A stretch of DNA of 64,000 bases from Azoarcus sp031546845. Lineage in GTDB: Bacteria; Pseudomonadota; Gammaproteobacteria; Burkholderiales; Rhodocyclaceae. The position numbers and the translations under genes are program-made. The DNA lies in assembly GCA_031546845.1 (NCBI GenBank), contig JAVBJT010000001.1, positions 1-64,000 of the forward strand, read 5' to 3'. Below are positions 57,568 through 64,000 of this stretch, in pieces (the stretch's first letter is position 1; every line of letters starts with the position of its first letter). The notes under the pieces are model-generated. The model was not told the origin of the DNA and made no database searches. It worked only from the letters and a program-made list of their open reading frames with translations.

Positions 57568-58374
57568 TCAAGCGCGCGATCGAGGCAGAAAACAAAAACT
57601 GAGAAAAGCAATTGCCACAAGCATCAAAGTTCCAGGCTCAGGCACACTTGACGGCGGATTCGAGAACACGGAAGTCATGCCATAGAAAAAACCATCGTTT
57701 GTGCCGGAAACGGCTCCGGTCATCGTTGCACGACCCGTTGTTGTATCCAGCGTTGCAATACCCATCTGGAAACCCGCCTGACGATTCACCCCGCCATATA
57801 ATTGGCCGTCGATTTCGGTCATGGCGCCGACTCTCGGCCCTCCCGTGGAACCGATGAGCGTTCCGATACCCGTCAAGGTATCCAGGATGTAGAGATTCAC
57901 ATCGCTGATCAAATACAGCGACGAAGAATTGTTGGAAAGCGAAATGACGGATGTGCCAACCCCGCCAGGCACTCCCGTTGCCCCGATAAGCGATGAGGCG
58001 CCGGTTATTGCATCGATCGAATGCAGGCGCATTGAATAATCCAAGGCATACAGCGCGGAATTCGTCCCCCCAAAAATAAAAACGGGAAAGCCCGGCGAAC
58101 CTATCCGTGTCAGCCCTCCATTGCTGGGATCGACAATGAAAATATTCGACCCACGGTATGAAGCGCTATAAATGGTATCGTTCAAATTCACCAGGCCAAC
58201 AAGCGTTTGCCCGGAATCCCCAAGCTGTGCAAACACCCCCGTTTCCATATCGAGAGTACCAAAACGACCAGTTTGCGTAGTCACATACGCGACAGGCGCA
58301 GCGGAAGCATTGGTAATGGACATGGCCACGAGCGCCAAAACCGTGGCTATTACGTACATAAGAGAACGAAACAT
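57568..58374 (-). CDS. PEP-CTERM sorting-domain secreted protein
   Basis: 268 residues; GGAGG lies six bases before the ATG. Signal peptide ~1-26 (ending SASAAPV). The body has repeated beta-propeller-like segments (IYSASYRGSNIFIVDPSNGGLTRIG, LYALDYSMRLHSIDAITG, LYLISDVNLYILDTLTG) ending in a Gly-rich loop. The C-terminus is VPEPGTLMLVAIAFLSFCFLPRSRA: the PEP motif, membrane helix and Arg cluster recognised by exosortase. Exosortase itself is not in the window. The probable role is surface or matrix display. It follows an unknown membrane gene by 48 bases. Confidence 0.93.
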   Translation of the reverse strand: MFRSLMYVIATVLALVAMSITNASAAPVAYVTTQTGRFGTLDMETGVFAQLGDSGQTLVGLVNLNDTIYSASYRGSNIFIVDPSNGGLTRIGSPGFPVFIFGGTNSALYALDYSMRLHSIDAITGASSLIGATGVPGGVGTSVISLSNNSSSLYLISDVNLYILDTLTGIGTLIGSTGGPRVGAMTEIDGQLYGGVNRQAGFQMGIATLDTTTGRATMTGAVSGTNDGFFYGMTSVFSNPPSSVPEPGTLMLVAIAFLSFCFLPRSRA

Positions 58375-58422
58375 GATCTACCTCCATTGAACCAGTTATC
58401 GTGGGTGACTGAAAGGTGACTT

Positions 58423-59175
58423 TTATTTCGGGCTGATTGCGAATATCAACCCTGCAAGCTCGCTTGCCGACGCTGAATATTCCAAAGCGCCTATTTTTCG
58501 TTTAAAAGATTCACCATTATCGACATTGTCAATAGCGCTTGCAGTCAGATCAATGACGGCCATTGAATTTTCCTGTCGGGATACACCGGAATTCAAAGCC
58601 GTGGTCGCCGCCATCAACACAATGACGGACTGTATCGTGCGCTTCGTATCCGCCCCACTGACAAGAAACATTAAATCGAGCACTGACCCATCCGACTTAT
58701 TGACTGATCCGACAACAGAAAAACCGGGATGGATGACATGTGCAAACGTGTCATTTACAGTGCCTTTCTTAATATCCAACTCAGCCAGCCTGTAGTTCTT
58801 ATCAACGTCAACTATCGCTGTGTTAAATCTCTTTCTAAATTCCTCCAGTGACACACCGAGTGTCTTTTTGGAGACCTTTTTCTTTGGGGCCGCCGGCTCT
58901 AAAGCCGTGGTTTGAAAGGGAGGTGGCGCGACCTCTGCAAGTTTATCCTGCGCGGATGCTTGCTCTCTTCGCCCACCATCCTTTACTGTCATTGCGGCGC
59001 CGGCCACGATGATCGCAATAAATGCCGCAGCGACACCCCCTAAAAACAACGCCCCGCGTTCAGGAACATCCCCGGTTTTTTTGCTTTTGAACAATGACGG
59101 CACAAGCAATCCGACAACGCCCACAATCAAGAAAGCAAGGCTGCAAAATTTGAAAAATATCGCGACGAATGCCAT
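58423..59175 (-). CDS. Unknown membrane protein with C-terminal soluble domain
   Basis: 250 residues from the ATG at 59175, preceded by AAGGAG. Two N-terminal helices (~1-26 AFVAIFFKFCSLAFLIVGVVGLL and ~42-64 GALFLGGVAAAFIAIIVAGAAM), a Lys/Pro linker (~85-108), and a C-terminal domain (~110-250) with FRKRFNTAIVDVDKNYRLAELDI and FSVVGSVNKSDGSVLDLMFLVSG. No known family was recognised. Codon use is more A+T-rich than in flanking genes. Downstream lies the PEP-CTERM gene, upstream a small ORF, all on one strand. Confidence 0.8.
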   Translation of the reverse strand: MAFVAIFFKFCSLAFLIVGVVGLLVPSLFKSKKTGDVPERGALFLGGVAAAFIAIIVAGAAMTVKDGGRREQASAQDKLAEVAPPPFQTTALEPAAPKKKVSKKTLGVSLEEFRKRFNTAIVDVDKNYRLAELDIKKGTVNDTFAHVIHPGFSVVGSVNKSDGSVLDLMFLVSGADTKRTIQSVIVLMAATTALNSGVSRQENSMAVIDLTASAIDNVDNGESFKRKIGALEYSASASELAGLIFAISPK

Positions 59176-59221
59176 TTTCAACTCCTTTGCAATTTGTTTT
59201 GCTGAGTCGTTAATCAGGCTT

Positions 59222-59461
59222 TTATTTCTTACCCCTGAATTGATTGTTTATCGCATAATGCCCCGTACGCTCAGTCAATACTGCTTGCACGGCATTAAGC
59301 CTTGTTGCTGCGTCAGGGCGCGGAAGACCTGAGATTAGTGCTTTGTCATCGAGCGCATTATTTTTCCTTACTCGCGAATAGCGCTTATTTCCGCGACATT
59401 CAAGCTCAGCCTGCTGTACTGTAAGCGACCAAGCTTCACCGAATTCTGCCGTAGGCACCAT
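59222..59461 (-). CDS. Small hypothetical protein
   Basis: 79 residues, Arg/Lys/Asn-rich, without membrane helix or signal. The ATG at 59461 has no clear ribosome site. It precedes the membrane gene at 59175 by 46 bases on the same strand, and the surroundings are A+T-rich. It may be a real small gene of an acquired cluster or chance; no family recognised. Confidence 0.35.
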   Translation of the reverse strand: MVPTAEFGEAWSLTVQQAELECRGNKRYSRVRKNNALDDKALISGLPRPDAATRLNAVQAVLTERTGHYAINNQFRGKK

Positions 59462-59854
59462 TATTATTTTTCAGCCGAGGCGCCGCCAGAGGAAAGCCGG
59501 CAGTCTAATAAAATATTACATATATTTTACTTTTCACGTGAAATCCGCTAAGAGTTTAAATTTTTATTATTAACCATGAAATATTTTAGCGGGCACTAAA
59601 GTAAAGTGCTTACAGGCTAACTGTACAAGCTAATTTATTGCCATGTTAATAATGTAATTTTTCATTTACTCGAAATGCAATGTCTCTCCGTACTAACAGC
59701 ATTTAGCGGAAAGCCCAATAAGCATCGTCGCTGCTTTCGTAGGCGCGCTTAGCGTCCTTATCGTTCACCCACGCGAAAAGATCACCTTGCTTGGCGCGTG
59801 GCATGGAAGAACAGGCGGTAACCGCTGGATCACCCCAGTAGGGGGTACTTATAC

Positions 59855-59890
59855 GGACTGGCGACTGTCTCGCCGCAGTCGGCTCATACA
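59855..59890 (+). repeat. Diverged direct repeat, copy 1
   Basis: By hand alignment 27 of 36 bases match copy 2 at 60068-60103, including GCGACTGT and CGGCTCATACA. Similarity seems to continue for some bases upstream. Confidence 0.55.
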
Positions 59891-60067
59891 AGTTTCATGC
59901 TGCTTTTTTATTGCTGTAATTATTCGATGCGTTTCCGGTGGCATCCCACCCATTACGGCTGCATCACCGCCAATTGGCGCGCGCACCCCAATACCACCTA
60001 TCCGTCAGGGTATAGGTGGAGAAATTCAGCCTGCTCTCGTTTCGCCCCCGCCAAAGGGCGCTTGCAT

Positions 60068-60103
60068 GGACCAGCGACTGTTCTGCGCCGGCCGGCTCAT
60101 ACA
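60068..60103 (+). repeat. Diverged direct repeat, copy 2
   Basis: Partner of the copy at 59855-59890, 213 bases downstream, same orientation. No gene spans the two copies. Confidence 0.55.
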
Positions 60104-60434
60104 GATCAAATACCGGACATAGCTATTCGACTTATCTTAAAAGTAGACATAGCGAAGTGGTTAATGTTTAGGCGATTATTTATCCAAATCCTTACATAAT
60201 TCTTACGTATACCCTCGATTCTTAAGTCATTGAAAAAACCTACGCTCTCGGAAATATCATTCGCCCCGAGCGGCGGGGAAATCGTTGAGGGATTCAGTGG
60301 GCGGGAAGACCGAGGAAAGGCGGGGTACGAGAAGGATGCAGGGTGGGCAGTTCAGGACAACAGTAAAAAATCTGACAAACCCCCTGCCCTGTACGCGCTA
60401 ACATTGCACCTTGATTGCTTTTGCCGCACTTTTC

Positions 60435-61016
60435 ATGGCCGTAACCACCGCTGCTCTGTGTCCTCACTCTTCGATATCCACCGATGCCGCACGCGCCATC
60501 CGGGTATCGGTGGATACGGGGATAGGCGACAAGCTTGTACTGGCGTTTCGCCTCAGTGCCGATACCACCGCATTGCGCATTCCACCGCCCCTGCCCGCCG
60601 GGCCGGCGGATGGGCTGTGGCGGCAGACGTGTTTCGAGGCTTTCGCCGCCATCGCCACGGACGATGCGTATCGCGAATTCAATTTTTCGCCTTCCGGGCA
60701 ATGGGCCGCCTATGCTTTCAGCGCTTATCGCGTACCCGCGCCCAACGCGGCGGTTTTGCCCGCGCCGCAGCTTGCCATCGCCCGCTACGCACACTGCCTT
60801 GCGCTGACCGTTTCGCTGCCCGCCGCCGCACTGCCACCGCGCGCGCCCGGTGCCACACTGCGGCTCGGGCTGGCGACAGTCGTCGAGACGAGTGACGGCG
60901 CGCTTGCTTATTGGGCGCTCGCCCACCCCGGCGAACGCCCCGATTTTCATCATCGCGACAGTTTCGCGCTGACTTTCGACTGGGCGCCCCTGCCCTCACC
61001 CTCGCCCGCCCTGTAA
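60435..61016 (+). CDS. DOMON-like domain protein
   Basis: 193 residues from the ATG at 60435; a TTG eight codons earlier would add a hydrophobic stretch. The motif LPAGPADGLWRQTCFEAFAAI and YREFNFSPSGQWAAYAFSAYR matches a family of bacterial proteins with a DOMON/CBM9-like beta sandwich. The function is unknown; ligand-binding roles (heme, sugar) are typical of the fold. It is 11 bases upstream of the NamZ-like gene, so an operon is likely. Confidence 0.85.
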   Translation: MAVTTAALCPHSSISTDAARAIRVSVDTGIGDKLVLAFRLSADTTALRIPPPLPAGPADGLWRQTCFEAFAAIATDDAYREFNFSPSGQWAAYAFSAYRVPAPNAAVLPAPQLAIARYAHCLALTVSLPAAALPPRAPGATLRLGLATVVETSDGALAYWALAHPGERPDFHHRDSFALTFDWAPLPSPSPAL

Positions 61017-61027
61017 TCCGATCCGCC

Positions 61028-62245
61028 ATGACCACGCTGCATACCGGCCTCGACCGCCTGCTCGCCACCCCTGCCCTGCGCCGCCCGCTCGCTGGCCGCC
61101 GCATTGCCTTGCTCGCCCATCCAGCCTCGGTCACGCGCGATCTGACCCACGCACTCGACGCGCTCGCCACCTTGCCCGATCTGCACCTCACGGCCGCCTT
61201 CGGCCCACAGCATGGCCTGCGCGGCGACAAGCAGGACAACATGGTGGAATCGCCCGATTTTCTCGACCCCCGGCTTGGCATCCCGGTTTTCAGCCTGTAC
61301 GGCGAGGTGCGCCGGCCAACGGCGGCGATGATGGATAGTTTCGACGTGCTGCTGATCGATCTGCAGGATCTCGGCTGCCGCATTTACACCTTCATCACCA
61401 CGCTACGCTACCTGCTCGAAGCCGCCGCCGCGCATGGCAAGACGGTATGGGTGCTGGACCGGCCCAACCCAGCCGGGCGGCCGGTCGAGGGCACGCGGCT
61501 GCGCCCCGGCTGGGAAAGTTTTGTGGGCGCCGGCCCGTTGCCAATGCGCCACGGCCTGACGATGGGTGAACTGGCACACTGGTTCGTCGCCACGCTGAAG
61601 CTCGATGTGGACTGCAAGGTGGTCGAGATGGCCGGCTGGCAGCCGGACGCCGCGCCCGGCTTCGGCTGGCCGGCGGGCGAGCGCAGTTGGATCAACCCCA
61701 GCCCGAACGCGCCCAATCTGTCGATGGCGCGCTGCTATGCCGGTACTGTGATGCTGGAAGGCACGACCTTGTCCGAAGGGCGCGGCACCACGCGACCGCT
61801 GGAGTTGTTCGGCGCCCCCGATCTCGACCCACGCGCGTTGATCGAACGGATGCACGCTTTCGCACCGGATTGGATGCACGGCTGCCGGTTACGCGAGTGC
61901 TGGTTCGAGCCCACCTTCCACAAGCACGCGGGCCAACTGTGCGGCGGCGTGCAGATTCACGTTGAAGACCCCTCCCACTACGACCACGCCGCCTTCCGCC
62001 CTTGGCGCCTGCAGGCGCTGGCGTTCAAGGCGCTGCGCCTGTTGCAGCCGGATTACCCGCTGTGGCGGGATTTTCCTTACGAATATGAGCACGACCGCCT
62101 CGCCATCGACCTCATCAACGGCGGGGAGTCGCTGCGCCAGTGGGTGGACGACCCCGCCACGACCGCCGCCGATCTCGACACGCTGGCGCAAGCGGACGAA
62201 GCAAGCTGGCGCCAGGAGCGGGAAGCCTTCCTTTTATACCGTTGA
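61028..62245 (+). CDS. namZ: NamZ-like exo-beta-N-acetylmuramidase (DUF1343)
   Basis: 405 residues from the ATG at 61028. RRIALLAHPASVTRDLTHALDAL, FGPQHGLRGDKQDNMVES, FSLYGEVRRPTAAMMDSFDVLLIDLQDLGCRIYTF, VLDRPNPAGRPVEG and MLEGTTLSEGRGTTRPLELFGAPDLD are the DUF1343 family blocks. The family founder NamZ of Bacillus removes MurNAc from the non-reducing end of peptidoglycan fragments. No signal peptide is visible, so it may act in cytosolic wall recycling. It follows the DOMON-like gene by 11 bases. Confidence 0.9.
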   Translation: MTTLHTGLDRLLATPALRRPLAGRRIALLAHPASVTRDLTHALDALATLPDLHLTAAFGPQHGLRGDKQDNMVESPDFLDPRLGIPVFSLYGEVRRPTAAMMDSFDVLLIDLQDLGCRIYTFITTLRYLLEAAAAHGKTVWVLDRPNPAGRPVEGTRLRPGWESFVGAGPLPMRHGLTMGELAHWFVATLKLDVDCKVVEMAGWQPDAAPGFGWPAGERSWINPSPNAPNLSMARCYAGTVMLEGTTLSEGRGTTRPLELFGAPDLDPRALIERMHAFAPDWMHGCRLRECWFEPTFHKHAGQLCGGVQIHVEDPSHYDHAAFRPWRLQALAFKALRLLQPDYPLWRDFPYEYEHDRLAIDLINGGESLRQWVDDPATTAADLDTLAQADEASWRQEREAFLLYR

Positions 62246-62382
62246 TTTTGTACCACTGAAGCAGCCCTCTTAAACAACACCGGCGCCAACAAAAGAGTAT
62301 GCTAGCGTGGTTAAGGCCACCGGTCTTGCCCGCTCTTACCCCCTGCAGCCCTTGCCTCTCGCGCCCACATTTGACATCGCCA

Positions 62383-63897
62383 ATGGAAGACAAAAGCTAC
62401 GTCTATCTGGTACGCCGCCTAGAATTAGATGCCGAGGAAAACCCCGGCGCTTTCCGCAAAAAAGTCATGCTGCTCGGCGGCAGCGCCTGCGCCGTTCTGG
62501 TGCTCGTTCTTGTTCTGCTTACCGTATTTGGCGGTATTGCCCTATCCTTCGTGCTCGACGGTGACAACCTCGTCGCCACCTTGTTCGCCGGGCTCTTCCT
62601 TCTCGGCATCGCCAGCCTGCTCTTCACTGTGCTGCGCGCTTTCCTGCTGCGCCTGCCGGAACCGGAAGGGATCGAAATCACTCCCGCGCAAGCGCCACGG
62701 TTATTCAAACTGCTCGAGCGCATCCGCGTCAAACTCAACGGTCCACCACTCACACGCGTCGTCATCGACGGCTCCTTCAACTCCGCCATTGCCCAGATTC
62801 CGCGTTTTGGCCTGTTCGGCCACTACCGCAACCACCTTATCCTCGGCCTCCCCTTCCTCTGCGCCATGTCGACGCGCGAGATGACCGCCACGCTGGCGCA
62901 CGAATACGGCCACTTGGCCAGCGCCCATGGCAAGCTCAGCGCCTGGGTCTACCGCCAGCGCGTCACCTTTAGCGCGCTGATGGACAAAGTCGCGGACACC
63001 ACCGGAAATAACCCGCTCAACCGGCTGCTGTTCGCCGCCCTTGCCCGCTTCGCCCCTTACTTCAACGCTTACACCTTCGTCCTCTCGCGCCAGGACGAAT
63101 ACCAGGCCGATGCCGACGCCACCCGCCTTGTCGGCGCCTCGGCCAACGCCCGCAGCCTGTGCCGTGGCGAACTGCTCGGGCACTGGTTCAACGAAAGCTT
63201 CTGGCGCAGCCTTTACGACCAGACGAGCGACCATCCACAGCCCACCTTCATGCCCTATTCATCGCTACCGACCGCGCTCACCGCCACTTATCACGACTGG
63301 GCCGCGCCCAGACAACTGAAAAAGGCGCAACGCAGACGCTCCGGGCTACACGACACCCACCCCTGCCTACGCGACCGCCTCCAGGCCATCGGCGAAAAAG
63401 CCTGTCTGCCGCCACCCATCAAGCTCTCCGCCGCGGAAGACTTGCTCGGGCCGCTGGCGCACGCGCTAGCCAAGAAACTCGATACCGAATGGTGGCGCGA
63501 CGAACTCCCGAACTGGCAGGCACAGCACCGGCAGCACACGGAAAACCGCGCCATGATCGCCAAGTTGAGCCCCCGCTCGCCGGATACCCTGGCGCCACCG
63601 GAATTGCTCGAATTCGCCCACGCGCTGGCGGGGGAGCGGCAGACGAAAGAAGCCTGCGCCATCCTCGAACACCTGCTGGCACGCGAGGGCGGCCCCTTCC
63701 CACGCGCACGCCTGCTGTACGGCAAGATATTGCTGGAAACCGGTGACGACGCCGGCCTGTACCAGCTCCAGCGCACCGCCAGCGAGGACTGGGGACTAGC
63801 CCACGAATGCGCCGAGTGCGGTTACGAATTCCTCTGCGCCAAGCAGGATGAGGAAACCGCGCAATCCTGGGCGGACAAGCTGGCCGGGCGTGACTGA
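62383..63897 (+). CDS. M48-family membrane metallopeptidase
   Basis: 504 residues from the ATG at 62383. Two N-terminal membrane helices (~28-55 and ~60-85). The zinc site HEYGH in ATLAHEYGHLASAHGKL has the third ligand expected in RQDEYQADADATRLV. A long C-terminal region (~300-504) has helical pairs resembling TPR (LEFAHALAGERQTKEACAIL, LLYGKILLETGDDAGLYQL), as in BepA-like proteases. It differs from the M48 protein at 16040 in having no N-terminal beta domain. Substrate unknown. 137 bases separate it from namZ. Confidence 0.9.
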   Translation: MEDKSYVYLVRRLELDAEENPGAFRKKVMLLGGSACAVLVLVLVLLTVFGGIALSFVLDGDNLVATLFAGLFLLGIASLLFTVLRAFLLRLPEPEGIEITPAQAPRLFKLLERIRVKLNGPPLTRVVIDGSFNSAIAQIPRFGLFGHYRNHLILGLPFLCAMSTREMTATLAHEYGHLASAHGKLSAWVYRQRVTFSALMDKVADTTGNNPLNRLLFAALARFAPYFNAYTFVLSRQDEYQADADATRLVGASANARSLCRGELLGHWFNESFWRSLYDQTSDHPQPTFMPYSSLPTALTATYHDWAAPRQLKKAQRRRSGLHDTHPCLRDRLQAIGEKACLPPPIKLSAAEDLLGPLAHALAKKLDTEWWRDELPNWQAQHRQHTENRAMIAKLSPRSPDTLAPPELLEFAHALAGERQTKEACAILEHLLAREGGPFPRARLLYGKILLETGDDAGLYQLQRTASEDWGLAHECAECGYEFLCAKQDEETAQSWADKLAGRD

Positions 63898-64000
63898 CAC
63901 CAGCCCACCCGCCTGATAGCGCCGCGGCAGCATCGTTGCGCCAACCGCCCTACCCCCGCGTCACCCCGATCACGGCTACCCAGCTCAAAACCTGACAAAA

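Larger units (their letters stand above)
59462..60434. other. A+T-rich gene-poor zone with diverged repeat
   Basis: About 970 bases with no convincing gene. 59500-59700 is strikingly A/T-rich. Short frames exist on both strands but lack domains and initiation signals. A 36-base sequence occurs twice in diverged form (59855 and 60068). It separates the PEP-CTERM cluster from the DOMON-like gene and may be the edge of an acquired segment. Confidence 0.55.

Noticed and set aside
59703..59891. 62-residue leftward frame in the A+T-rich zone
   Set aside because: No ribosome site and no family; its start lies in one copy of a diverged repeat.

Overview
This window reads as an ordinary chromosomal segment of a GC-rich, free-living betaproteobacterium. 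The best guess is the Rhodocyclales/Nitrosomonadales area. The reasons are the zapA-6S RNA pair, the hpf-ptsN-hprK genes behind rpoN, a PEP-CTERM (exosortase target) protein, an isocitrate lyase, a yfiRNB operon and many c-di-GMP enzymes. The placement is inferred from gene content and could not be checked by alignment. No tRNA, rRNA, CRISPR array, prophage or intact insertion sequence was seen.

Layout. 1-0.4 kb: 3' end of aceA and its terminator. 0.4-9.6 kb: a signalling island with an XRE-type regulator, a PAS-GAF-GGDEF cyclase, a REC-EAL phosphodiesterase, a MASE4-like hybrid histidine kinase with REC and Hpt, and a PAS-GGDEF cyclase. 9.7-21.4 kb: housekeeping and envelope genes (alaS, PduO-type adenosyltransferase, lytic transglycosylase, PsiF-like protein, a coupled DUF898/M48 pair, EamA exporter, yebC, yjgR, zapA, 6S RNA). 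21.5-24.7 kb: a large GGDEF-EAL protein. 24.7-25.6 kb: a gene-poor stretch with a perfect dyad and a C10 tract. 25.6-34.3 kb: a small exported protein, diheme cytochrome c, murB, PACE transporter, GNAT, trpS, yfiRNB and a radical SAM protein. 34.4-35.7 kb: an A+T-rich fatty-acid/sterol hydroxylase gene carrying a G10 tract, beside a decayed IS5-like transposase. 35.7-43.4 kb: a dense leftward run hprK-ptsN-hpf-rpoN-lptB-recX-recA-pncC-pgpA-thiL. 43.7-46.2 kb: a secreted PIG-L/ricin/FG-GAP protein. 46.4-49.7 kb: an iron cluster (bfd, bfr, small membrane ORF, tonB, exbB, exbD) behind a promoter that overlaps a Fur-like box. 49.7-51.4 kb: an Irr/PerR-like Fur regulator behind a diheme peroxidase with dyads in its promoter. 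51.7-57.4 kb: macA-macB-outer membrane factor, then panE. 57.5-60.4 kb: PEP-CTERM cluster and an A+T-rich gene-poor zone. 60.4-63.9 kb: DOMON-like protein, NamZ-like muramidase and a second M48 peptidase.

Themes. Five proteins make or break c-di-GMP, and a sixth (the hybrid kinase) may feed one of them. One of the cyclases, YfiN, comes with its periplasmic inhibitor YfiR and outer-membrane lipoprotein YfiB. Iron and peroxide handling sit together around 46-51 kb. The most speculative but most interesting signal is a set of three hairpins ending in a leftward intrinsic terminator (46405-46500). They lie just left of the Fur-like box at 46567-46590 and may mark an iron-regulated small RNA divergent from bfd-bfr.
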